Shown here piece after piece: positions 8,465 to 17,832 of a stretch of 64,000 nt of DNA. Made by a program: the position numbers and the translations under genes. The DNA is from Saprospiraceae bacterium (lineage in GTDB: Bacteria > Bacteroidota > Bacteroidia > Chitinophagales > Saprospiraceae). The notes under the pieces are model-generated. The model was not told the DNA's origin. It saw only the letters and a list, made by a program, of their open reading frames with translations, and ran no database searches. The stretch spans positions 47,081 to 111,080 of the forward strand of contig JADKAS010000016.1 in NCBI GenBank assembly GCA_016715245.1, written 5' to 3'. Every line of letters begins with the position of its first letter. Position 1 is the first letter of the stretch.

Positions 8465-9034
8465 TTATTTATTAAGAATAAAATTAAAAGATAAATCTAC
8501 TTTATCACCTGTGGTGACGGTACCCATCATAAATGAAGGTGGTTCCACACCATATTCTGACATAACCAGTGTTTTTTTGACATTTACTGAATAAGAATCA
8601 ACATTGATTTTTTTAAAGTTGGCCGATACATCTGTTTCTTTGCTTTTACCGGCAATATTTAATAATACTACTGCATTTACAGTAAAATTAACATTGTCTT
8701 TGGTGGTGACTTTTGCACTTTTTAAGTCAGCCGTGATGTTGACGAATTTATCTGCTTTCAAGGCTTTGTAAGCATTTTTGTCCATAGCCCCTTTACCGCT
8801 TTTTAATGTTTTAACACCTACTTTAAATTTCATGGAAGAAATCCCGGTAATATTTCCTTTCTGGTCAAAAACGGGTGTAACTTCACAATCTGCTTTAGTT
8901 CCCTTCATTTCCCAATCGTGGAGGGTAGAAGTCCCTTCAATCATGGTGTTAATGGAAGTAGTAACAAACTTTGACTGCGCAGTTAAAAAACCGGAAACGA
9001 ATAAGATGATGAATATGGTTTGAAAAGTTTTCAT
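8465..9034 (-). CDS. YceI family periplasmic protein
   Basis: 189 residues, the normal YceI size, with signal peptide 'MKTFQTIFIILFVSGFLTAQ'. The beta-barrel reads 'TTSINTMIEGTSTLHDWEM' (about 25-43), then 'MKFKVGVKTLKSGKGAMDKN', 'ALKADKFVNITADLKSAKV' and 'YGVEPPSFMMGTVTTGDKVD', all characteristic YceI strands including the 'AYKALKA..F..I.F' block. Secreted lipid-binding protein; ligand not predictable. It lies 40 bp upstream of the porin pseudogene on the same strand, so the two were probably co-transcribed. Confidence 0.88.
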   Translation of the reverse strand: MKTFQTIFIILFVSGFLTAQSKFVTTSINTMIEGTSTLHDWEMKGTKADCEVTPVFDQKGNITGISSMKFKVGVKTLKSGKGAMDKNAYKALKADKFVNITADLKSAKVTTKDNVNFTVNAVVLLNIAGKSKETDVSANFKKINVDSYSVNVKKTLVMSEYGVEPPSFMMGTVTTGDKVDLSFNFILNK

Positions 9035-9191
9035 TTTTTTTTAGATTATGGTGATTTGATGAGGTAAAGGTAGGTTTGACAGACATTTGAAAATGATGAT
9101 TAGAATTATTGGAATTGATGATTTAAATCAGTCAACTTTTCATCCTTTATTGTCAAAATCACTTTTAAAAACTAAAAAATTGTGGGGGGTA

Positions 9192-9222
9192 CAACTTTTA
9201 TACATCTTCAAAATAAAAGTTG
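9192..9222. repeat. 10-bp inverted repeat in the YceI / giant-protein intergenic region
   Basis: Arms caacttttat (9192-9201) and ataaaagttg (9213-9222) within a 420-bp non-coding, AT-rich gap between divergent genes (9035-9453). Nothing else is recognisable in that gap apart from the promoter box at 9437. Role unknown. Confidence 0.4.
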
Positions 9223-9436
9223 CCATCAATTTATCAATGCAAATAAAATAATTTTTATTTATATGGTGTATATTTTAATAAATAAAATATAAAAAAAAAA
9301 TATATGTTTGAGTTTAGCCCTTTTTCCATTAGATAAGTTTAGGTTTTTTAATCGGTACCCTTCTAAAGACCTGATGGTAAAATTGTCAATTTGTTTTCAA
9401 ACCTTATGTTTTTAGATAAAAAAGTTAAAATTTGAA

Positions 9437-9444
9437 TAACTTTG
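9437..9444 (+). promoter_or_regulatory. -7 box before the giant T9SS protein
   Basis: TAACTTTG at 9437-9444 fits TAnnTTTG. It covers the in-frame TTG at 9442, which argues that the true start is ATG 9454 or 9460. Confidence 0.55.
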
Positions 9445-9453
9445 CGAAAATTT

Positions 9454-12400
9454 ATGATCATGAATAGGTGTAAAAGATGTATTGTTGGGTTATTTTTTAT
9501 TTTGATTTGGAATGTAAGTATCGCACAATCATTATATCAAAATGACAATTGTTCCTCAGCAACGCCCATTTCGACAGGGGATAAAATTACTTTGTTTCTT
9601 GGCTTTGCAGGATTAGATACCGATGTTTGCGAAATAGGTGATCCGTTAGTTAGGGGCATTTGGTACCGTATCACAGGAAGTGACAAAGTAGTTGAGTTTT
9701 TACTGTCCAATGATCATTCCGATAGAATATCAATATCCGTTTTTAAAGGAAATTGTAATTTTTTAGAGTGTATTTCAGGTGCATCTGATCGTTTTTATGC
9801 AGAAGAAAATATCCAATACTTTATTTTAGTTTCGAAGTCCGCATTTGAGTTCGGAAATCCTGAAGTTGATATTACCATTGCAGAAAAAGAATCTGTGGCG
9901 TATGATTTTTGTGAGGGTGCCATCGTTGCACAATGTGATTCAGTGTATTCCATTTTTCCTAATCAATTGACATCTGATCAAAATACCAATTCCTGTAATG
10001 AAGATACACCTGAAGGTTGGATTAAAATTACCGGCGATGGGAGGGATAAACAATTAAACCTTTCGGCTGCCTTTTTTAATGAGATATCATTTACTATTTT
10101 TGATAAAGAATGTGGAAACCTCCGCTGTTTATATAAAGGCAGTTATCCGGGAATCAGTTTTTCTACCATAGCAGGAAGGGACTATTTCGTCAGTATTGCC
10201 CATGACAATCCTATCCTTACCATTCCTGTCCGTGTTTTGGTGACGTGTCAGAACAACAATACTGCCAATGTCTGTAACAGGGCTTTGCAACTTGCTTGTG
10301 GCGAAAGTATGGGAGGAACCCTTACCGATACTATTCCTCCGGATTTTAATTCGCCGATTACAGGCGCAAACCCGGGACTTTGGTACAAAATAGACGGCAA
10401 TGGTGAAAAACACAAATTTAACTTGTCCTCACCAGCCATTGAAAACCTCATAATAGAATTTTTTCTGGTGAAAAATGATAACTGCATTGATAGTATGACA
10501 GCGGTTATTTACAATCCATATCCACTGCCGGACAATACCTATGTTATAAATGCAGCGTCTGATGAAGATATATATGTAAAGGTTGCTTATTTTAATAATC
10601 CGACTACTTTTATTTTGTCACATGATTGCGAATCTGCGGATAATAATTTGAATTGTGAATTTGCCAAAACGCTGGATTGTGGAGACACAATGGATATTTA
10701 TGAAACGGCAAGCGGAGATTTCGGATATCCCAAAACCGGCAATGAAGGCAACTGGTTTGCCATTGCGGGAAATCAAACCAAATATCGTTTTACCGGGTTA
10801 GAAGGCGTTGGTTCAGTCGATTTTACCATCCACAAAATGGGTTGCGACAGTCTGCAGATCATTAAAAAATTTCAACACTTTTTTACGCCGGGAGAAGATA
10901 TCTATGTCGATTTACCGGAAGGAGAAGATTATCTCATAAAAACCCATTTTCCCAATTTTTCATGGCAGAATGTTGTATTAAGGCTTTCTTGTGACAATCC
11001 TGTGACCCATTTGTTTTGTGAAAATGCTTTGCCTATCACCTGTGGTGAAAATTATGCCCTTTCCAATTTCGGAACCGGAGTTTCATTGGAAAATGATGTT
11101 TGTTCTGACCAACAGGGATATTGGTATTCATTTGAAGGAAAAGATAGTTTGTTTGAAGTGGTACTGAACTTTCCCTTTCAGCAATATTCCATTTATGAAG
11201 GAGAATGTGGAAATTTGAATTGTCTGTACGCCAATGAAAACTTTTCCGGACTGAGGAGGTTCCGCGTATTTGGAGAAATTGATAAAACATACTACATTAA
11301 AATGTTTTCCGGCAACGGGGGCTTTCCTCCGCCTTCTTTCAGAGTAGAATGCAGGGAAGCCGGGGATAACAGAATATGTTCTCTTGCAGATACCATACAA
11401 TGTGGTGACGAAATTGAAGTGTTTTTTGATGTGCCTTCCAATGAAAATACCGGTATTTGTCAGGTGGAAAACGGAGAATGGTACCAATTGGAAGGAACAG
11501 GAGAACTTTTTTATCTTGAAAGTGGGGAAGAAACCGAAATTTATGTTTTTAAAGGAAATTGTGATACTGCGGAATGTGTGTCATTTGCAACAGGAAGAGT
11601 CAATTTTTTTACCCAGGTGGGAACAACTTATCTGATAAAACTGGATTCCCGTTTTTCAAATTCGTCAACCTTGCTTGTAGAATGCAGTCCTCAGGAATTT
11701 AATGATTGCCAACTTCCATTTGAAGTCGCGTGTGGAGATACGATTTCCATCAATTTTTCAAAGGCACCTACGTATCTGCCGGAAGATAACAGAAATGCTC
11801 CGGCCAATGGTTATTTTATTTCTTTGGAAGGAAATGATTCTACCTACGTGTTTAATATTGTAAACCCCCTTCAGACTGCAGACATTTATTATTATGTGTA
11901 CACTCAGGATTGTGAAGAATATGAAACAGCAGGAATCATTCACCAGGGAGTTTATGACTGGGTTTTTCATACCGAAACAGGGGTCACGTATAAAATATTA
12001 ATCGTTTCTGAAGATGCAGAAGAAACAAGCTTTGAAATTTCCTGTACAGAAAGCCCTTCGGGAGCTATATGTGAAAAGGCTCAACCCATTGAATGTGGAA
12101 TTCCATTTTTATATTCTACGCTCAACAGGACCTATGATCCTGAAAATTTCCTGCATTTTGGAGCCTGGTATACTTTTGCTGGAACTGGTGACATTATAAA
12201 TCTTTTTTCTGATACTATAGGTCCGGCTTATACATATGCAGTATATACCTCAGCAGAAAATTGTGATTCCCTGAATTTGCTCCACCGTTTTTTTTCAAAT
12301 GCAGAACCGATATATTGGCAAACAGAAACAGGCATCAACTATTATATACATTTGAGTTTGTCATCTCCTGATACAGAGGCAGAAAACCTTCCGTTTATAT

Positions 12401-15276
12401 TGGATTGTTTTGAAAATGAAGCAGGTGAAAGTTGTATTGATGCGGCTCTCATTAGCTGTGGGGAAACCTATACAACATCTCTGGTTGGGGTAGATTCTTC
12501 TTCTTTTGGACTTTGTGGCTTGCCTGCACCGGGAGCATGGTTCCTTATACAAGGAGATGATTTGGTGTATGAACTCGAAGTGTCCAACTTTTATGATTAT
12601 TTTGATAATGTAAATATTTTGGTCGCTTCAGGTGAATGTGATTCACTGATTTGTTTATCATCTCAAATAGTAAACAGGACATCCCCTAAAATGTCATTGC
12701 AATCAGAAGCAGGAAATTTCTACTATATAAAATTTGAAACACCGGGTGGAATTACGCTCAATAGCATTGACTTTTTGGTTTCTTGTGACAACAAAGCAGA
12801 AAACGATAGTTGCGTTTATAGCCAACTTGTTACATGTGGGGACATGATCAGTGGAAGGTTAGGAAACCTAACGACGGATGATTCAACAGCATGTAATTAT
12901 GTTTTGCCCGGATTGTACTATTACATCGAAGGAAATGGGCAGGATGCCATGATTACAGCGCTGGAAACAGATGATTCTGAAATTACACTTCATGTTTTTG
13001 AAAATTCATGTGGTACGGACGGCATTTGTTTATACGAAACCTATGTCAGTGACGAAAAAGATAAAATTTTATTTCCGACAGAAGCAGGCAAGGTATATTA
13101 TTTCCGGGTTTCCGAGGAAGAAGGAAAAAGTGTAAATTTCAGCTTGCAGCTTGATTGTATTGACAGGCCAGGAAATTTAACGTGTGCATCATCAGAAGTA
13201 TTGGAATGTTCTGATACTATAAAAATATCTCTTCTTTCACCTCTGGAAACACAAGGTTCAACCCCGTGTCACTTTACAGAAAATGTTGAGGTAAAATGGT
13301 ATCTTCTTCCCAGGACGAATAAGATCATGGAAATAAACATTCTGGAAGGAAAAAACAAAGGCCACTATATTTCTTTATTGTCGGGTATATGTGGTAATGT
13401 GACCTGTGAAAATGTTTTTGATATCAATACTGAAAATATTGTACTGGATCCTCAGGAAGACCTGAATTATTACCTTGCCATCCATGGAGACGAATTTTCG
13501 ACCAATGACTTTACCTTTGTTTTAAATTGTGTGGATGTAGCAGAAAATGATTTTTGTTTTACACCCACCAGAATTGAATGTGGAGATAGTCTGAGTTTCG
13601 ATTTGACTTTTGCCAATTTCACGCCTTACTTTGTTGATGGATGTACCATTAATGAGTGGAAAGATGTATGGTATGAATGTACAGGAACAGGAGACATATT
13701 TGAACTCAGATTTACCAATACAGAAGCATTTGGTGGTTTCATCAATCTTTTTGAAAAAGGGGATTGCAGTAGTTTGGGATGTATTACCAATGGTCCGTGG
13801 AGAAATAATACATCGAGTCAGGTATTCAGATTTGTCAGTATTCCCGGCAAGGATTATTTGATTTCTATACAACACCCTACAGGAGCACCCTCCTCATTTA
13901 CATTGTTATGTGTTTCACCTGCGATCAACGATCTTTGTGAAAATGCACTTGAATGGACATTTAACGATACCACGTCCATTGATATTGCCGGTAGCAACGG
14001 AGACGAAACTATACCTTGTTATGATGGTCAAAATGATGGTGTTTGGTATACTTTTGAAGGTGATGGCGGATATGTCAGTTTTGCCTCCGGCGACAAAGAT
14101 GCCGCTGTCATCAGTTATATTTTAATGGCGGGTGAATGTGATTCACTGACTTGTCTTGCACAGGGATCATTTACACCGGATGAAATACTGGAACTTCGTA
14201 CCGATAAGGATGTTCGTTACTTTTTATTGTTGTATGGGTCCGGAGGGTTGATTGTTTCAGAAACAGGCGAAGTGCTTCCTAATGTTGTATGTACAGAAGC
14301 CGAGCCATTATCATGTGATGTCACTTTTAAGCTGGAATCTGGATTTTTGTTGCCGGCGGCAGGTACTTCTCTTTGTTCCTCAAGAGAAGAAAATACCGCC
14401 TGGTATACTTTGCAAGGGAACGGAGAGATGTATCATTTTGATTTTTCCACTTCAGGAACCGAAGGATCACTTGAAATTCTGTTGGGTTGTGAGGATACCT
14501 GCCTTCACAGGCACCAGATTGATTCGATATTACCATCACCATTTAGTTTTATATCAATTCCGGGGGTTGTATATTATTTAAAAATAAATATTTCAAGGAA
14601 GAAGGAAGATCAAAATATTGTCTTTTCTCTTTCATGTGCTGAAAGTCCTGAAAACTTCATAAAGGAAAAAGCAATTTTGATTGAATGTGATGACTATAGC
14701 CTTGATCTCAGTACCCCGTTTTTTAATCCTTTAGCGGAATGTTTTGATCCGGAAACAGTAACGTACTGGTATACCTTTACGGGAAGCGATAGTCTGTTTA
14801 GTATTGATACAGAAATTCTTCCGGGCATCAGCTATACCATCCTTAATCAGGACTGCGATCCTGTTGTTACTTTTCCTTCCGGAGGTGGTTTATTTGAGAC
14901 GGAAAAGGATAAGTTATACTACCTTGTGATTTCACATTCTTTACAAGATACTTTTGGCAGAATAGAATTTTCAGTAGATTACGAGTGTATCATTGATAAC
15001 ACTGATGAAGTTGAAAAGAATGATTTTGTGGTGCGTTTTGCTCCCAATCCGTTTATGGGTGTCACGATTCTCACTATAAAAACCTTAATGGCGGAAGAAG
15101 CCGAAGTCGTTTTCAGGGATAATCGAGGAACCAAAATTTCCACCAGAATTCATTCTTTAGAAAAAGGTACAAACAATATTACTTTGTCGGAATGGGACAA
15201 TATTCCATCCGGGGTATATCATGTAACGGTACAAACGGACAGTCACATTCAAACACTTCGTTTGGTTAAAATGTAA
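9454..15276 (+). CDS. Giant T9SS-secreted protein with about 15 repeats of a Cys-rich beta domain
   Basis: About 1940 residues. A signal peptide ('CIVGLFFILIWNVSIAQ') is followed by about 15 divergent repeats of 110-130 residues. Each repeat has the pattern C..A..I.CGDT, an aromatic 'WY...G.G' strand, a 'C(D/G)SL.CL' centre and a 'GK.YYI.V' strand, usually closing with 'L.C'. These resemble pre-peptidase C-terminal (PPC)-like jelly-roll domains carrying disulfides. The C-terminus 'VRFAPNPFMGVTILTIKT' to 'GVYHVTVQTDSHIQTLRLV' is a type A T9SS sorting domain, so the protein is exported and attached at the cell surface. No catalytic domain is visible; an adhesive or structural role is inferred. 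The longest frame starts at TTG 9442, inside the -7 box; ATG 9454 or 9460 is more likely. Single-gene transcription unit. Confidence 0.85.
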   Translation: MIMNRCKRCIVGLFFILIWNVSIAQSLYQNDNCSSATPISTGDKITLFLGFAGLDTDVCEIGDPLVRGIWYRITGSDKVVEFLLSNDHSDRISISVFKGNCNFLECISGASDRFYAEENIQYFILVSKSAFEFGNPEVDITIAEKESVAYDFCEGAIVAQCDSVYSIFPNQLTSDQNTNSCNEDTPEGWIKITGDGRDKQLNLSAAFFNEISFTIFDKECGNLRCLYKGSYPGISFSTIAGRDYFVSIAHDNPILTIPVRVLVTCQNNNTANVCNRALQLACGESMGGTLTDTIPPDFNSPITGANPGLWYKIDGNGEKHKFNLSSPAIENLIIEFFLVKNDNCIDSMTAVIYNPYPLPDNTYVINAASDEDIYVKVAYFNNPTTFILSHDCESADNNLNCEFAKTLDCGDTMDIYETASGDFGYPKTGNEGNWFAIAGNQTKYRFTGLEGVGSVDFTIHKMGCDSLQIIKKFQHFFTPGEDIYVDLPEGEDYLIKTHFPNFSWQNVVLRLSCDNPVTHLFCENALPITCGENYALSNFGTGVSLENDVCSDQQGYWYSFEGKDSLFEVVLNFPFQQYSIYEGECGNLNCLYANENFSGLRRFRVFGEIDKTYYIKMFSGNGGFPPPSFRVECREAGDNRICSLADTIQCGDEIEVFFDVPSNENTGICQVENGEWYQLEGTGELFYLESGEETEIYVFKGNCDTAECVSFATGRVNFFTQVGTTYLIKLDSRFSNSSTLLVECSPQEFNDCQLPFEVACGDTISINFSKAPTYLPEDNRNAPANGYFISLEGNDSTYVFNIVNPLQTADIYYYVYTQDCEEYETAGIIHQGVYDWVFHTETGVTYKILIVSEDAEETSFEISCTESPSGAICEKAQPIECGIPFLYSTLNRTYDPENFLHFGAWYTFAGTGDIINLFSDTIGPAYTYAVYTSAENCDSLNLLHRFFSNAEPIYWQTETGINYYIHLSLSSPDTEAENLPFILDCFENEAGESCIDAALISCGETYTTSLVGVDSSSFGLCGLPAPGAWFLIQGDDLVYELEVSNFYDYFDNVNILVASGECDSLICLSSQIVNRTSPKMSLQSEAGNFYYIKFETPGGITLNSIDFLVSCDNKAENDSCVYSQLVTCGDMISGRLGNLTTDDSTACNYVLPGLYYYIEGNGQDAMITALETDDSEITLHVFENSCGTDGICLYETYVSDEKDKILFPTEAGKVYYFRVSEEEGKSVNFSLQLDCIDRPGNLTCASSEVLECSDTIKISLLSPLETQGSTPCHFTENVEVKWYLLPRTNKIMEINILEGKNKGHYISLLSGICGNVTCENVFDINTENIVLDPQEDLNYYLAIHGDEFSTNDFTFVLNCVDVAENDFCFTPTRIECGDSLSFDLTFANFTPYFVDGCTINEWKDVWYECTGTGDIFELRFTNTEAFGGFINLFEKGDCSSLGCITNGPWRNNTSSQVFRFVSIPGKDYLISIQHPTGAPSSFTLLCVSPAINDLCENALEWTFNDTTSIDIAGSNGDETIPCYDGQNDGVWYTFEGDGGYVSFASGDKDAAVISYILMAGECDSLTCLAQGSFTPDEILELRTDKDVRYFLLLYGSGGLIVSETGEVLPNVVCTEAEPLSCDVTFKLESGFLLPAAGTSLCSSREENTAWYTLQGNGEMYHFDFSTSGTEGSLEILLGCEDTCLHRHQIDSILPSPFSFISIPGVVYYLKINISRKKEDQNIVFSLSCAESPENFIKEKAILIECDDYSLDLSTPFFNPLAECFDPETVTYWYTFTGSDSLFSIDTEILPGISYTILNQDCDPVVTFPSGGGLFETEKDKLYYLVISHSLQDTFGRIEFSVDYECIIDNTDEVEKNDFVVRFAPNPFMGVTILTIKTLMAEEAEVVFRDNRGTKISTRIHSLEKGTNNITLSEWDNIPSGVYHVTVQTDSHIQTLRLVKM

Positions 15277-15281
15277 ATGCT

Positions 15282-15575
15282 TTTTATACACATTACAGGT
15301 ACTTAGGGACTGCTGAAAAGCACAAATCAGCTTGTAAATCAATAAATTGAAGTTCGATTTTTGATTTCAGATACATCATATTGCCACAATTCGGATGGAA
15401 CCGTACATGAGGTTTTCTTATATGAGTTATTTTTTGTTAGCCACAAATAAATCATCCTCTTCGTTACAGGCAAATTCGTGGTATGAGGATACATCTTCTT
15501 TGCCTGTGCCTTAAATCTGACTCATTTCTGACTTTTTCATCAGACCCTACTAAACAACCTGTAATGTTTATAAAA
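15282..15575. mobile_element. Inverted-repeat-bounded ~294-bp segment with IS-end-like sequences (probable remnant)
   Basis: Outer arms 15282-15300 (ending acattacaggt) and 15557-15575 match in 18 of 19 positions. Inside them, 'tagggactgctgaaaag' (from 15303) and, inverted, 'tagggtctgatgaaaaag' (from about 15550 leftwards) resemble terminal repeats of insertion sequences. The inner end is followed on the minus strand by an ATG-SQ-stop remnant like the one at 36097. No transposase remains. The right arm overlaps the GH3 stop codon. Confidence 0.45.
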
Positions 15576-17799
15576 TGGTGATCTTCACTTTATTTTGTGT
15601 ATCGGAATCACCTCCGATAAATATTTCAAAATCACCTGGCTCAATAACCCATTCCATGTTTTGGTTGTAGAAGGATAAATCGTTGGGTGTAAGGGTAAAA
15701 GAAAGAGTCTTTTTTTCTCCCTTTTTCAAAAATACTTTCTGAAATCCTTTCAACTCTTTTACCGGACGGGTTACACTGCTTACCAAATCCCGGATGTAGA
15801 GTTGTACCACTTCTTCACCAGGGTAGTTGCCTGTATTTTGTATTTCAACAGTGACCACTACATTCTCTTTCAGCGAATACAATTTTTTGTTTGATAATGG
15901 TGGTCCAAATGTAAAGGAAGTGTAGCTCAAACCATACCCGAAAGGGTACAAAGGTGTGTTGGGTATGTCTATATACTTGGAAGAGTATTTGTCATTTGGG
16001 TTGAAAGGGCGCCCCGTATTTTTTTCGTTATAAAATATAGGTATCTGTCCTTCATTTCTTGGAAATGTCATCGGTAGTTTTCCGGAAGGATTGTACACTC
16101 CGTAAATAACTTCAGCGATGGCATGACCGGCTTGAGTTCCGAGCCACCAGGTTTCGAGTACTGCATTGGAATGATCATGTACTTTGTCCAGAACAAGAGG
16201 TCTTCCATTCATGACAACGGTGATGATGGGCTTGCCAATGGCTTTTAAAGCTAATAATAATTCTTCCTGAACCCCGGGTATACGGATCATGGTTCTGGAA
16301 GTTGCCTCACCACTCATATCTTTATTTTCTCCTATGGCCAGAATGATGACATCCGCTTTTTTTGCGGCTTCCAGGACGATTTCGAATTGAGATTTGTCTT
16401 TATCGTCAACATTACATCCTTTGATATATTCAAAGGTACATCTTTTTGAGTTTTCATGAGCTCTCAATCCTTCATACATACTGACACAGTGCCTGCCTTC
16501 CCCGGAAGCAGACCAGGCACCTATAAGATTGTTTTTATCGTCTGCTAAAGGTCCTGTCACCAATATTTTTATTGTTTTATCTTTAAGAGGAAGAGTATTA
16601 TCATTTTTCAATAAAACAATGGAGCGTTTTGCCATATCATGGCTGGCTTCCAAGTGAGCTTTGGAGAGAATAGTATTAGACTCCCTTTCTTTACTGGAAT
16701 ACTTGAAAGGGTCTTCAAAAAGGCCGAGGTCTTTTTTTATTTTTAATATAGTGCGGACACTTTGATTGATTTGTTCTTCCTTTATTCTTCCATCATTTAT
16801 TCCGTCTTTTATTTTTTCCTGGAAAACACCACCCTGCATATCCATATCCACACCTGCCTGTATGGCCAAAATTCCTGCATCTGTTTCGTCTTTGACAACA
16901 CCGTGTTTAACCATTTCATTGATGGAGGTGTAATCGGTGACGACAAAACCATCGAACCCCAATTCCTTTCGAAGTATATCTGTGAGTAAATATTTATTTC
17001 CTGACGCAGGTACACCATCGTAGTCATTAAAAGAGGTCATCACGGTTTTGGCGCCGGCTTTTACAGCACTTGCATACGTAGGAAGGTAAACTTCCCTGAA
17101 TACTCTTTCACTTATTTCAGCAGGATTGTAATCCCGTCCGGCATTGGGAGCACCATAGGCAGCAAAGTGTTTTACACAAGCCAATAGCCGGTCTGTCTGT
17201 CCTGTTTGTTTTCCCTGGATACCTCTCACCCTGGCTTCCGCTATCCTGCTTCCCAGAAACGGGTCTTCGCCTGACCCTTCCAGAACACGACCCCATCGCG
17301 GGTCTCTTGAAATATCTACCATAGGAGCAAACGTCCAGTGAAGCCCGGCAGCAGCCCCCTCCTTGCTCATGATATAAGCGGAATTTTCGATAGCAAACAA
17401 GTCCCAACTTGCCGCTTCTCCCAAAGGTATAGGAAACATGGTTTTATATCCGTGGATTACGTCATATCCAAATAAAAGTGGTATTTTTAACCTGCTTTCT
17501 TCAACAGCTATTTTCTGAAGTTTGGTGGTAAAATCAACAGTATGGCTGTTGAATAAAGCTCCGCACCGACCTGAACGGATATCGTTCTGATATCCTGCCC
17601 TAATGGTAGGTCCGGTGGATTCCCAATCCGTGGTAAACAAAGACATTTGTCCCAGTTTTTCATCAAGTGTCATTTTTTTTAGTAAATCCTCGATAAAAGG
17701 ATCCTTTTTAACCTTAGCTGATGTCTCGCCCATCTTTTTGGCGCATGACAACTGAAATATTAAAGTCAGGGTTAAAAGGTATATTATATACTGTTTCAT
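15568..17799 (-). CDS. bglX: GH3 beta-glucosidase (BglX-like lipoprotein)
   Basis: 743 residues, the full BglX length. Lipobox 'FQLSC' puts the lipid-modified Cys at residue 19. The N-terminal GH3 TIM barrel contains 'GYDVIHGYKTMFPIPLG', 'DPRWGRVLEGSGEDP' and 'VKHFAAYGAPNAGRDYNPAE'; the nucleophile Asp is about residue 289 in 'GFVVTDYTSIN'. The second domain carries 'ENKDMSGEATSRT', where the Glu matches the acid/base position of BglX-type enzymes. The C-terminus is a fibronectin-III-like domain ('GEEVVQLYIRDLVSSVTRP'). It would release glucose from the non-reducing end of oligosaccharides made by the neighbouring GH144 enzymes. It is last in the sugar locus, 34 bp after the GH144 gene. Confidence 0.92.
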   Translation of the reverse strand: MKQYIIYLLTLTLIFQLSCAKKMGETSAKVKKDPFIEDLLKKMTLDEKLGQMSLFTTDWESTGPTIRAGYQNDIRSGRCGALFNSHTVDFTTKLQKIAVEESRLKIPLLFGYDVIHGYKTMFPIPLGEAASWDLFAIENSAYIMSKEGAAAGLHWTFAPMVDISRDPRWGRVLEGSGEDPFLGSRIAEARVRGIQGKQTGQTDRLLACVKHFAAYGAPNAGRDYNPAEISERVFREVYLPTYASAVKAGAKTVMTSFNDYDGVPASGNKYLLTDILRKELGFDGFVVTDYTSINEMVKHGVVKDETDAGILAIQAGVDMDMQGGVFQEKIKDGINDGRIKEEQINQSVRTILKIKKDLGLFEDPFKYSSKERESNTILSKAHLEASHDMAKRSIVLLKNDNTLPLKDKTIKILVTGPLADDKNNLIGAWSASGEGRHCVSMYEGLRAHENSKRCTFEYIKGCNVDDKDKSQFEIVLEAAKKADVIILAIGENKDMSGEATSRTMIRIPGVQEELLLALKAIGKPIITVVMNGRPLVLDKVHDHSNAVLETWWLGTQAGHAIAEVIYGVYNPSGKLPMTFPRNEGQIPIFYNEKNTGRPFNPNDKYSSKYIDIPNTPLYPFGYGLSYTSFTFGPPLSNKKLYSLKENVVVTVEIQNTGNYPGEEVVQLYIRDLVSSVTRPVKELKGFQKVFLKKGEKKTLSFTLTPNDLSFYNQNMEWVIEPGDFEIFIGGDSDTQNKVKITIL

Positions 17800-17832
17800 A
17801 TATTGTGTATTTATTCTCTTAATATTTTTTAT

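Noticed and set aside
9442..9453. TTG 9442 as the start of the giant protein
   Set aside because: It overlaps the -7 promoter box; ATG 9454 or 9460 also suits the signal peptide.
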